64,000 bases of DNA from Mimachlamys varia. Taxonomy: Eukaryota > Mollusca > Bivalvia > Pectinida > Pectinidae. This document shows positions 1-11,533 of the stretch, piece after piece. The stretch spans positions 31,439,465 to 31,503,464 of the forward strand of contig OX392536.1 in NCBI GenBank assembly GCA_947623455.1, given 5' to 3'. The stretch's first letter is position 1. Each line of letters begins with the position of its first letter. The notes under the pieces were generated by a model, which saw only the letters and a list, made by a program, of their open reading frames with translations, was not told where the DNA came from and ran no database searches. Position numbers and translations under genes: made by a program.

Positions 1-521
1 GTAACGCAAACAGTTCGTTAAAATCCATAGACGACATTGAATCCATTGGAATCGATGTCTGATAATTTAACCTTTTCTGATCCAGTAGTGCCGCTTAATC
101 ACATCTCGAAAATGATGTGGTGACATTTATTTGTTCTATAGCATGTACACAATGTGTATCGACACATAAACCAACAATTAAACACGACAATGACTTCCAG
201 TGTAGTTGTCCGATTTACCTGCTAGCCATGCTATGTGTTTGTGTATTCAAAGTATAGCGAGTTTCGTTTCTCATTTCTTGATATTTATGAAATCAATAAT
301 AATTATCATGTTCCTTACTTTTTGGTAGAAGAAAAAAAATGTTTACTATGCATATTTCATACTTGGGTTATAATTAATACCTTAGATAATTAGAACAGTA
401 TCAAGTATGATATATAATACAAGTTTTGATTCATTTATTCATGTATATCTCAGACGTGGCATATGGGATTAAGTACAAAAAGCCGAGTTTGTTTGAGCTA
501 TTCTCCAATAAATGAATAAGA
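1..521. other. no feature recognised
   Basis: AT-rich sequence without a frame, repeat or motif that I can name. Confidence 0.5.
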
Positions 522-770
522 AATCAAAGAATACTGAAGTGTCAACAAAACCATAATCCGAACTTAAAATCGGTTACACAAGGGGTAAAATATGAAAAAA
601 ATAGAAAATATATACATGGAAAGCATAACAACAATCCAAATTCAAAAACGATTAATCTAGGAGCAAAAAATAAACAAATAAAAGGAAGAAGGAGCAAGTG
701 TTCCACAGGCGTAAGCGTATATCGCTACATCAGCATCACCCGACAAGTAGATCTTGGTCACATCCAGGTA
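522..770 (+). repeat. dispersed repeat family A, diverged copy
   Basis: Begins at the common boundary (AATCAAAGAATACTGAAG) and continues CCATAATCCGAAC. The first block appears twice: AATCCAAATTCAAAAACG with GATTAATCTAGG at about 635-660 looks like a second copy of AATCCGAACTCAAAATCG. It ends near GGTCACATCCAGGTAA. Confidence 0.6.
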
Positions 771-1872
771 AAATTAGTTGGCAATTATCTGAAATCAGTT
801 TACGCCATCACTTAGTTCCATTCGTTATTCGAAAAAGCTACTTATGTCTTTAGTCTCTTTTTCGATTTAAACTCCTTAAAATTCAAAAGTCACAAATCCA
901 TTGTGTCATCTATAATATTCTCTTTCTAAAATGTGTCATATTTACATCACTCAGCTGAAACATGTTATGAATGCCATAAGACATTGTATTTAAACGGTAC
1001 TTACTGGTCACGAGACACGGCATTCTAATCAACTCTGATCTTCAATGTACGTCTATGATCAAAGGTCCATGTAATGAAATGAGAATCACGGCAAATTGCA
1101 ATACTTGTATGCGTGTTGAAAGCTACTGGCGATCCCTGGGGATAATTGTTAGAGAGTTTTCAGATATAAAGCTTACACGAAAAATTATTACATAAACAAA
1201 ACAGCACTGCTCTTTCAAATAAAAAAATAGACAATTTTGTATTCCAAAATCAAAGAACATGTACCTTGAAATCATTTGTTCTATATATATCTATATATTA
1301 TTATATTCTCATAACAATTACTAAGTGGTGTTTCATAACGTGATGCGTTTCGTTTAACACAGTTTGTTAGAGGATATCTGCAAAACAAATTGATAAAGTT
1401 TGATATGTTAAAATCAATCATATTTCCATTATAAATACCATATGACGTTAATGATTAATTTTGTACTGTGTTATTTCATATTTCGGTTTAATTCCAACTT
1501 CTTGGTTCTCCACTGTCAAGTAAAAATCACAAATTCTGTAAGTCTAACATTTAGTTCGGTTTCTTTTTCAAACATGCCTGCGCTAGGTAAGCCCTACTAA
1601 TAAGAATTACAGTTATAAATGATTGTTTATCATTTCTATCACAATAATGCTATTATCAAAAGTTTATAAAAAGGAGATTATCAATCCCCTGCCGGTGTTA
1701 CCGAAGTAGACTATAATGTCTGTTTCCGTCTGTCTGTCTGCCTGTCTATCTGTCCGGGTGTTGGTTTCAAGACGATAACTTATCAGGTTATATAGAATGG
1801 GAATGAGTTTTGAGTCAAAAGGTCACAATATTTTCATTTCATGTTCAGCCTCATAAATAAGGAAATACATTG
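771..1872. other. no gene recognised
   Basis: AT-rich unique sequence. Only the TCTG run near 1718 stands out. Confidence 0.5.
1718..1757. repeat. (TCTG)n-like microsatellite
   Basis: An imperfect run of TCTG/CCTG tetramers followed by TCCGGGTG. Confidence 0.75.
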
Positions 1873-2474
1873 ATAAAATACCGAAGCGTTAACAAAATCA
1901 TAATCCGAACTCAAGATCGATTTAACCCGGAGCAAAATATGAGCAAAGGAAAGTACAAGAGAATAAGATCAAGTGTCCCGGAAGAGTGAGCGTCTTCTGC
2001 TTCATCGACGACACCCGCCATGTAAATATTTGTCACATCCAAGTAAGCATCAAGTTCACAAAATGAGAACCGAGTATCATTGTCAATAATCACACTAATG
2101 AGCATAATTAAAAAACGTCCATCTTCATATCACATAAAGATACAAAATATTTCTCAATGAGACAAAGATGGCAACCATAAAACTTGCCCATAGTTTTGAT
2201 CAACCTGCATCTCTCGAATTTTCGTGTTGTTACATGTGGTTTGTTTGTCAGCAGTCGACATCGATCACGAAAATCACTATTTTTAGAGCAATCCCTGGAC
2301 TATCGAATCAACTGCGACATGTAAACATCATAAGTATGAGAAGCAGGGATGTTACTATCAAGAAATTGAAAGTTCACGATCAGAAAATTGAACTCATTAC
2401 GTTTGTCGTATAGCTTATTAGTAAGCTGGCCATGTTGGTGGTAGTTTAAGAAGAGATCGAGGTAAGCAGCTGAT
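1873..2474 (+). repeat. dispersed repeat family A, near full-length copy
   Basis: Runs from ATACCGAAGCGTTAAC through CGACGACACCCGCCATG, TTTCTCAATGAGACAAAG, CAGCAGTCGACATCG and GCAGGGATGTTACTATC to AGATCGAGGTAAGCAGCTGA. The same closing phrase ends two other copies (near 18200 and 22700), so this may be close to the full element of about 600 bp. Two short frames inside (1911-2105 minus, 2168-2413 plus) are not conserved between copies. Confidence 0.75.
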
Positions 2475-5400
2475 TGTTAAAATAGCACATCTGTTCATGG
2501 CTACCAAGGTGAATGCTGCAACGAAAATTTAATCTACGGCAAGGAACACTTACTGTAAGCCTCTTGATTCTACCATATTGGCCAAGTTATGAGGTCAATA
2601 TATGTCACATTGGCCTAAAACTGCAATCCAACGTCACTGTATCAGACTAAGGACTACATGGAGTGACCTTGCCATTGTGGACTGATTGATTAATGACACA
2701 TTTATTAATCATCTTGTTCATCATTGCTCATTATTTGCACACTCTGAAAAGACCCCAAAATCCTCGATTTTAAGATATTAAACAAATCTAATAACAATAA
2801 TATCGACATAATGTTCAATTGAGTTTTCCCCATAAACTAGACATATGGACTGACTATGCTTCTTTTGCCTCTCTTCTTAAATGTGTGCACCACGTGAAAC
2901 ACATGAAAAAAGGACAGGCAACCTTTACATACCTTCCAAGTGTAAGATACAAGCATCGGTCCGCTTCTGGTCTTCACTTTGTGACGTCAAAGCATTTTAT
3001 AAATATTACATGTTAGCTTAAGGTGCTTATTTCGTTTGTGACATCGATACTTCTTATTCATAATGAATTAATTAAGAATTGGTCTGGTGATCTGATTTGA
3101 TTAACGTCACCTAACTACTCGATTGCCAACAACTGAAGTACATTCAGTCCAGAATTATGCCTAGTTCATGGAAATGAATTCACTCATCAACGTTTAATAA
3201 TAAAGTAATTTGTTTAATTTATTCAGTTAATTTCTGTTGGCTTAGTAAATGGTTTTCGTTCTATTACATAAGCCATTGATCTTTGTCTAATAGAACTTTG
3301 TCCTATAACTGGGTTGCAGAATTAGCTGATTATTGATATAATCCAAAAATAATAGAGTTCATTTGAGGGCTGCGAGGGCAGCTGAAGATTTAGGACGCTG
3401 ACCCAGTACATGTTTGATCAATGCTGTATTAGATCGGAATCTCCTGAAGAAGCGAGATTCATAAATGGATATTGGACAAATATTTCAATGGAGTATATAA
3501 AAGCGAAAAAGAAAAAGGTCGTGACAAAAACAATTGCTCGCATACAATATATGCATTAGATAACTTATTTCTAGCATAATACATCACTAAGGTTGTTTGC
3601 ACTGCAGATATGATCAATTTCCATCCATACTTCTATCGGTACAAAGGTCAAGTTGGTTTTTGAAGTGTAGTTTATGTACGTTACACATGCATACGTAACC
3701 TAATTAACACACAAGCGTAATTTAATATCAGCATCATGACAATGGAATCCGACCCCATTATCAACAAACCATGCTCTTGTGAATCAATGCCATACCTGTA
3801 CTTAGCAAGAATATCTTATGGATATTATATACGTATCAAGTGGTTATCGATATGGCGGTTACGTTTGGCATGTTTGAGACTCCACATGGTGGAGGGATCG
3901 CTTAACTTAAGTGAATCGTGCTGTGCATGCGATACTATTATCACACTATGTATCATACATATAGCACTGAGTTTGGCCAAACCATTGTCAGCATGTGCCC
4001 TCTTTAGCCTTTGCACTTTCTTTTTAGAAATAATAGCAAAAACGTATATTTTAGCAAATATTATCTAACTATATGTGAATATGTTGAAATGCATGGTTGT
4101 CTATAAATCCGCTTTCTAACTAACTTAACTACTATGTGACAATGACATTATGTATTTCCGCAATCCTTGCACTTTCAAGAGCTACTTTCAATAGCATTCA
4201 GTGTAGATAATGCAAGTAATATCCTCCAACGTACATGTACGTTTAGGAAGTGTGGTCTTGCTGGCATTGGTAGAAAGTGCCCCCACGCTCGCCTGTCTAT
4301 TGTAACCACTATACTTGCAGATAAAATATTTAGCAAACTTTCCTTATCAAATACAAACGTGCCAGTTGTGGTTTTCTTGGATTACATGACACAATACTCA
4401 CAGAACCGCCAAATTTAGACCAACCAGGATAAGCCCACCACATTTTGACCAAAAGAATGCAAAACTTTCTCAATCGCCAAAATATTCCGTTTGTCTTTAT
4501 ACACATTCAGTACCAATTTGTTTCTTCGTTTCGTGCGTTCTTTATCGATCCAAGACATCGGAAATTTAAATGATTTTATAATCAACGACATTTATTGTTT
4601 GCATGTAGTCACCTTCCACTGTTTCATGCATTGACAATAATTACCCGTTTAAAATATGCATGGGTTTGTAGACGACGAGTCTGATCCTTCTAACACCTTT
4701 AGGATATCAGCAATATGCCAAGAGGGCGACTTCATCAAAACGGCCATTTCCTATCTCATCATTTTGTAATGAGGCAATGAAGGGAGGCTAAGAAGGTGCA
4801 TGTCTAATTTTCTTTTCTTTTTTGTTTATTTGTGATTGAATTGTAGTAATTATTATGTTTTGGAACGTTTGCTTTCGCAATTAATAAGCAGTATGTTTTT
4901 ACATAAACATGACAGTAGGACAGTAGGTAAATTTACATTTGTGAAGTTTTAGGATGATTGAGATCATGAAGCGTAGTTAACTCAACGTCCATTTCCGTGC
5001 ATGTTGTCCATGGTTCCTATTCCACATAACTAGCATTGTTGATGTTTTAAATGAACCAAACAGGATGCTGAGAGTGTTTTACACACCGAACAGTACATGT
5101 GACATGTACTTTACACTCTATGGAGCGTCTCCTAGACTATAAAACTTCTTATATCGGCTGTATCGTTATAAACCGTTTACTATCATGTTTTCAATCATGC
5201 GGTGTCAATTTTCAATTTCATTTTATATTGGATTTGTTATTTGCATTCTACATTTTCTTGAAATATTTAATATACATTGTGTATCTACGCATATAATGTT
5301 TCGGATGTCTTTAATTAAGCAGTCAGACGAAGTGTTTACAAAGTGTTGTTCTAGGTTGTTTTTTGTTCATTTGGTAAATGGTTGATAGGACTTCAGTAAA

Positions 5401-5794
5401 ATAAACTTGATCAAAAGTTTGTTCATTAAAGGTTCATACTTCCTTTATATTCAATGTTCAGTATACGGTGTACAATGCGGCATTAATAAAAAAAACTTAC
5501 GTTATAAGAACTCCCCAACTTTTACTTTTTTTTTTACTTTTGTTATGAGTGTTGACTGCTGAAGACAAACAAACGTGATAGTTATCTAATGATGTAAATT
5601 CGAGTTATTTTATTTCACGTCTAAGGTCTTTGAGGAATGTCAATACTTTAAATTACAAATGTGTCTTGTGGTTCCATCTTGATATCACTTAAAAGTCCAT
5701 TGCTTTTTCGTGTGAAGATCGATGAGTCAGCATGCTTTGTGGTTTTACTGCCACTACCTTATATTTTATGGTGTAAAGACTTTACACTACTAAG
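2475..5794. other. no gene recognised
   Basis: Unique AT-rich DNA. Frames at 3736-4068 (110 codons) and 4167-4418 show no known domain and have a composition expected by chance. No repeat was recognised. Confidence 0.5.
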
Positions 5795-5962
5795 ATTTGA
5801 CCTAGATAACATGGCGGGTATCATCGATATAGTAGAATTTAACATTACCATTTAGACCTGGTCTTTTTATGTAATTTTTCAGTTGCAAATGTTTCTATGT
5901 TAGCTCAGTTTGTTTATAATATACCCCGGCTTTATCGATTTTGAGTTGACAACATACTCTGG
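5795..5962 (-). repeat. possible decayed copy of family A
   Basis: Contains AACATGGCGGGTATCATCGA, then ACCTGGTCTTTTTATG and TTTATCGATTTTGAGTTGAC, in the order of a minus-strand family A copy, but much diverged. It lies next to a good copy at 6024. Confidence 0.4.
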
Positions 5963-6023
5963 ATGCCAGTTCGGTGTTTCCTTGTGTAACATGATAAATT
6001 TCACTTTAAAAGTTATCCGCTCG

Positions 6024-6465
6024 TTTTCGTGATCGATGTCGACTGCTAACAAACAAACTAACAACACAAGGATTCGAGAGATGCAGGTTGATCAGTACTA
6101 TGGGCAAGTTTTTTGGTCGCCATCTTTGTCTCAATGAGAAATATTCTGTATCTTTAAGTGATATGAAGATGGACGTTTTTGAGTATGCTCATTAGTGTGT
6201 TAACTTGTTGTGATTGACAATGATACTCGGTTCTCATTTTGAGACCTTGATGATTACTTGGATGTAACAAAGATTTACATGGCGGGTGTCGTCGATGAAG
6301 CAGAAGACGCTTACTCTTCCGGAACACCTGGTCTTATTTTCTTGTACTTTTGCAAGGTCTCCATGTAAATCTTTCCTTTGTTCAGATTTTGCCCCTGTTT
6401 TAATCGATTTTGAGTTCGGATTATGATTATGTTGACGCTTCAGTATTTTCTTATTTTATTGCCAA
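6024..6465 (-). repeat. dispersed repeat family A, long copy
   Basis: A minus-orientation copy. It holds the block with ATGGCGGGTGTCGTCGATGA and CTTACTCTTCCGGAAC, ending at the common boundary (CTTCAGTATTTTCTTATTTT). The arms AAAGATTTACATGG (6269-6282) and CCATGTAAATCTTT (6361-6374) form a conserved internal inverted repeat. Confidence 0.8.
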
Positions 6466-9400
6466 ATAAATAATACTGCGATTGTGTTTAAATATATGAA
6501 TATTGAACTTGGCGTTTTTGAACATTTTCTGTCGTTTTAAACATCTGACGTACAAGGTGTCCATGGAAACGTTAATACCTGTGAATAATGACGTTGTAAT
6601 CAACACCGGCAGTCAAGGGGTAGCGTTACCAATCCGTCTAGGATTATAACAGTAGTGTGTTGCCCGTTGTGTTGGCTTGTGTTTTTGAGTATTCAGCGTG
6701 ATTGTGTGACATAGATTAAGGTTACAGAAGCTACACCGACCAACATGCAGACTATCACGTAAAACTTCCTCCCGTTACCGAGAGATAGTGTAAAGATCTC
6801 ACGTTTTGTCTGTGTAAACTCATTTAAAGGTTTTATTACATATCGGTAAAAGCAGTTTGTCATCGTAGTTCCATGGAGCTGTATCATTTCCCCCACAATT
6901 TTAACGGACCATACATGTAGTACGTTTATAGAGATGTCCCGGATGTAGGGGGGGGGGGGGGCTTACAATAATTAGCTTTGACAAGACATTAATCCTATCA
7001 CTGACGCTCATTAAATATTCATATAATCATGGTGACAGTTTGTAATCGATAGAAACTGGAAATTAACGAAAATAATGTCGATGTGAAAATGTTCAAGCAA
7101 ACAGAATAAACCAGTTATAACTGTTTCAAAGCGTTTCATGTATTTTGACATTTCTTTTTTTCATGATTTACTATTTGCGTTTTTGTAAACAACTGTCATT
7201 TTATGCACAATCAGTATATACTTATTCAAAGTTAAAACGTTTTTGAATAAAAACTTATAAAATGCGGATATTGCTCAGACGCTGTTTTGACCCAATGCAA
7301 CATTAGTTCCCATATACTGGACTATTTAGTTTGATTAAATAAAACAGTATTATAGTGGCAAAGGTAAAGGATAAATATGTCCTTATATACCTACATCCGA
7401 CATTGAAATTAATATATAGTATTATAGTATTATTTCTATGAAGTGTTATGGTACTGCAAGGAAAATGAAATAAGCGATGACCATCGTCATGTAAACCAAA
7501 GCGAAAAGCAAGTATTAGCACATCTTCGGATTGGCAGATTTGACAGCAGCAAGATAGCCTTTCGCCAACATCATGACCGTGTGCCCTGTGTTGTTAGTTT
7601 GTACGTCAGTGGTCTAGTATTTTATCGAAATCGTGTTTGCTGTCCCGTTCTACTCAGCATTGTGATCAAGCCTTTTTAAAGCAATAGCCAGTTGTGAATT
7701 ACTTATTATTTACGTCCATAGGAACGAGTTGATTCAAGAAACATATTACGTATATTTAGAGGTTCTCAAATTTAAATATAACCTCTTTGTTGTAATATTA
7801 AGAACTGAAATCGTTTTCAAGAATATAATTATTATGTAATCGTTTAAACCGAGACGGGATTGCAGACATCCAACAAAATCGTATTTATATCGCCATCTAA
7901 GGCTGTATACAAACTATTTCCTGAACCCATTACCTGTTTCTATCGTACGCGATTATGTTTGCTATTAACCCAATATAAGATGGTCGAGTCTTAGTTGATC
8001 GATGTCACGTGATGTACTGCTGTGTTTATAGCTTCCTTCGACCGTCTGACCGCAGCTAACGGATATCCAAGTTTTGACCAATTCTATTTCCCAGCATGAC
8101 TTTTAATACCACGTCTCGTATCTCATTTGATTACTGGTCGATGCTTTATCCACCTGTATATCTTGTATCCATGGTAAATCAACAACCCTGCTCTCAAACA
8201 TACTATAATTGGCCATATCGCTCCGGAAGTAGCTACCCCGCACTTAATATCAAAGCAAAACGAGATTGTGTCGATACTTACATCACTTTTGGGATGAGAA
8301 CATTATATCTGTATTTAAATATCATCGTGTTTTAGCGGGGGTATCTTATATATTTATGATCAAGCATGAAGTTGAAATGTCGTATGTTGCTTCGAGTAGT
8401 TTCCGGCCCAAATTGGTTTCATAAAGAGCGCCATTTACCGGGCGACACACTCACGTATTTTATAGCTAGTACATTTTATATAAAAACCATAACGCTAAGT
8501 TTCTAATTGGGATGTGGATTATATATTGGAAGTTTTGCGGAAATTACTGATCTATGGAACAAATTCGTCTACAAGTGACATAACTTTCCTTCAGTATATC
8601 TAACCACCAACAGTGTAATTTGATGTCAAAAGCTGTACTCCTTTATTGGCATTACCTGATAAACACATACAGAGTTCTGTCGCATTTTCCTCTTAAACAT
8701 GATTATTAATATCAGAAACGGGTTTGTTAATTGTTTTGAATTTTATGACTTTATAACAGCAAAGTTCAAACAACGACAACATTTTCAGATGACAGGAAAG
8801 ACCAATTGAATCTAATTACGGTCCATTTGGAGTTTATATATGATTTTGCTTTAGGGAAAGTCTTCAGGGAAGATAACGGAACTAAGGATAATGGACATCT
8901 GTATATGCGGTATATGCTTTTCTTTGCTGAATTGTGCTTGTAAGGAAATTAACTTAGCAAGTATTAGTTATTTGATTGTACTCAATAGCCATGATCCTTT
9001 AATAGGGACCTTTAATATTTTATAAATGAAAGTGAATATATCGTGAATGTGCACTTCTGATCTTTACAATTATGAAAGGTTAAATTAGTTCTCCGCTCTT
9101 GCTCTCTTTCTTTAATCTAGAATGGACAATGCATTGAACGTAATAAATTGCATAAATTTAACAAATTCAATTACCAACTACAGTATATGTAATATCGCAT
9201 GTAATAAGTATTTCTTACTTTGATGGGCGCTAATGAGTAAAGACATTGTAATTATCAGTTAGGTCGTACAATTGTCTATGTCCTAAGTTTACACAATCGT
9301 TAGTTGTCTCCCTTAGTCACGCAATGCTATGAATCAAAGGCATACGTTACTTGTCCACATAAATGCGCACTATGCATCCAAATAATTAGTGATCATGTGA

Positions 9401-9606
9401 CAAAGATGCCTGTCCGAAACTAAATATAATATTATAATATAATATTAATATACGTTAATGATCTTTTTACTTCAGTGTTATTCATAAGAAATCCCTTAAA
9501 CGCCAATAAGTTTTCCTTAGATTTTGATTGTTCAGCTCGTTGTATTAAAATTTCTAGTTTTCATTTGACAAATAAGCAACAAAATAATATAATGTAAAAT
9601 AATATA
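6466..9606. other. no gene recognised
   Basis: Unique AT-rich DNA with the G14 run. Short frames around 6693-6896, 7303-7679 and 8096-8335 show no recognisable product. Confidence 0.5.
6948..6961. repeat. G14 homopolymer
   Basis: Fourteen consecutive G residues in AT-rich DNA. The length may be unstable or a sequencing artefact. Confidence 0.9.
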
Positions 9607-10074
9607 CAGTCAAACCTGTTCTAACGGCCACCTTGAATAAGCGGTCACCTCCGTTAAGCGGCCAGTCTGTGGTCCGCCCGATTGAAAACACTATATATTG
9701 AACCTTAAATAAGAGGTCACCTGTCTAACGCGGCCAACGGCCACATTAATTTGGCCCAAGTCGTTGTATTGTCCTGTATTAAGCAGCCATTTTGTCCGGA
9801 ATTAGACATCTGCGATGATCACATGACGAGGTATTTTTATCGATCGTCACGTGATTTGGTTTTGTTTACGATAATCCGTGGATAATCTCCGCATAGAACC
9901 ACCGACACTAGTGTATGATTAAGTGCATTATAATATTTAACTGTTGAAAAATATGAGCAATAGGCCTGTTCTGGCCAACCTGGTTTAAGCAGTCACCTGT
10001 CTTAAGCAACCGCCTGTCTTAAGCAGCCAATATATATCGGTCCCTTGGGTGGCCGCTTAATACAGGTTTGACTG
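9607..10074. mobile_element. pogo/Tigger-like MITE (468 bp, TA flanks)
   Basis: The ends are inverted copies of CAGTCAAACCTGT. The similarity continues inward (TCTAACGGCCACC on the left, ATTAAGCGGCCACC read inward from the right). The element is flanked on both sides by TA (9605-9606 and 10075-10076), the target duplication of the Tc1/mariner/pogo superfamily. Inside, variants of TTAAGCGGCCAC recur on both strands, a common trait of these palindromic non-autonomous elements. There is no transposase frame. Placement with pogo/Tigger rests on the CAGT terminus and TA flank. Confidence 0.82.
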
Positions 10075-10732
10075 TAGATCTAGATTGAATTTGTTCATCG
10101 TTCGCGAATCAAGGAAAACTCTCAGTTATTAATCTGAAGCAGACAAACACACATCCAAGTAATCAGCAGAGTCAGAAATGGTCACGGTTAAACATTAAAC
10201 TGAAATGCTTCATATCGACATTGCCCCTCTTCGTTTCTTTTATTATATATTAATGTGAATTATCAAATGTCAGACTGGATTTCAAGAAAGTATAGAAGGT
10301 CACCATTAAGTTATTAAAATCATAATGTCATCTGAATACCTTCTAATCATGGCATGGATAAAGGTTGGTAATACCAATCGAGATTACTTTTAAACAAACA
10401 GGTATAAAAGATAAAACTTGGTAATGTTGCCTGTACTGTGATGATGATATTGCAATCAAATGATACAAATTTGCCCTGAGATCATGACATTTTCGAGGAT
10501 GCGTCATAATTTGAAACGTTTATAATTCAAACAATGCATAAATAATGCATGAACAAAACCGAAAGTATTTCTTTACCTTTGTCCTGTTCACAGATTTATC
10601 ATTATTGTATTTCTACAGCAACGATATTGGTTTATATTTTTTTTATCATATAGCATCCCTATTACGTGAACGTATATTTATAAATAAAGCGCATCTTTTG
10701 TATCGTAAGCGACAATAACATTCTGATATAGG
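10075..10732. other. no gene recognised
   Basis: AT-rich spacer between the pogo-like MITE and a short family A copy. Nothing else was seen. Confidence 0.5.
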
Positions 10733-10912
10733 AAACAAAAATCAGAGAATACCAAAGCGTAAACAAAATCGATTAAACAAGGGGCAAACTAGGAACAAAG
10801 GAACAATTTACATAAAGACTCTCGTAAAAGCACAAGAGAATAAGACCAGGTGTTCCAGAAGAGTAAGCGTCTTCTGCTTCATCGACGACACCCGCCATGT
10901 AAATCTTGGTCC
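10733..10912 (+). repeat. dispersed repeat family A, short copy
   Basis: Starts at the common boundary (AAAATCAGAGAATACCAAAG) and stops after CCGCCATGTAAATCTTGG. The segment corresponding to CATAATCCGAACTC is missing, so AACAAAATCGATTAAAC is joined directly. Confidence 0.75.
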
Positions 10913-11423
10913 CTCTATTGTATTACTGGCACATTTGACTGTTGGCAATATTGACGATATGTTGACGATATTTAATTTCCTTTCCTCAGCAGAAGCATGT
11001 CCATATTCCCTGGCTATATAGTTTCGAAAACCTTATCTCTACATAAAAGATTTGTTCTGACAATCATATTCTTACTTATGAAATGATGAGTTGTCTTACT
11101 TTTTACTAAAATGTTCATAAGTTCAACTGTCTTATTTCGGTTGTAGACTTGCAAGGAATATGTTTGTCGTGTTTTCTGCTATAAGTCTTCTGCATCATTT
11201 CCTTGCTGAGACATAGAAGATAATTTAATTTGCATGTGTTCAACTTAACGTTTAGCAAGAGCCATTAGTATTTGTCAACATGACCTATTACAAATGTATA
11301 ACATCTAGGTTCAAATGATATAAGTCCTCGATTCATCCACGTTACGTAAAACTGCCAGGTTGTTGTCAGAGTATAGTTATCATCTTAAAGACTGCAGATA
11401 AAGCGACACAAACGTTTTTGTTT

Positions 11424-11533
11424 TATATTCAACATTGCTGAATTCCATTTACATACATTTACTAATATCTGTATTTTCTATATTCAACAATATTGAATTT
11501 CATTTACGTATATTCACTAGTATCTGTATTTTC
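11424..11533. repeat. 55-bp tandem duplication
   Basis: TATATTCAACATTGCTGAAT at 11424 and TATATTCAACAATATTGAAT at 11479 start two copies, both ending ATCTGTATTTTC. A partial third start (CATATTCAC) follows. Confidence 0.85.

Noticed and set aside
3736..4068. 110-codon frame as a small membrane protein
   Set aside because: The plus and minus strands are both open here and composition follows AT-rich background. No family resemblance.
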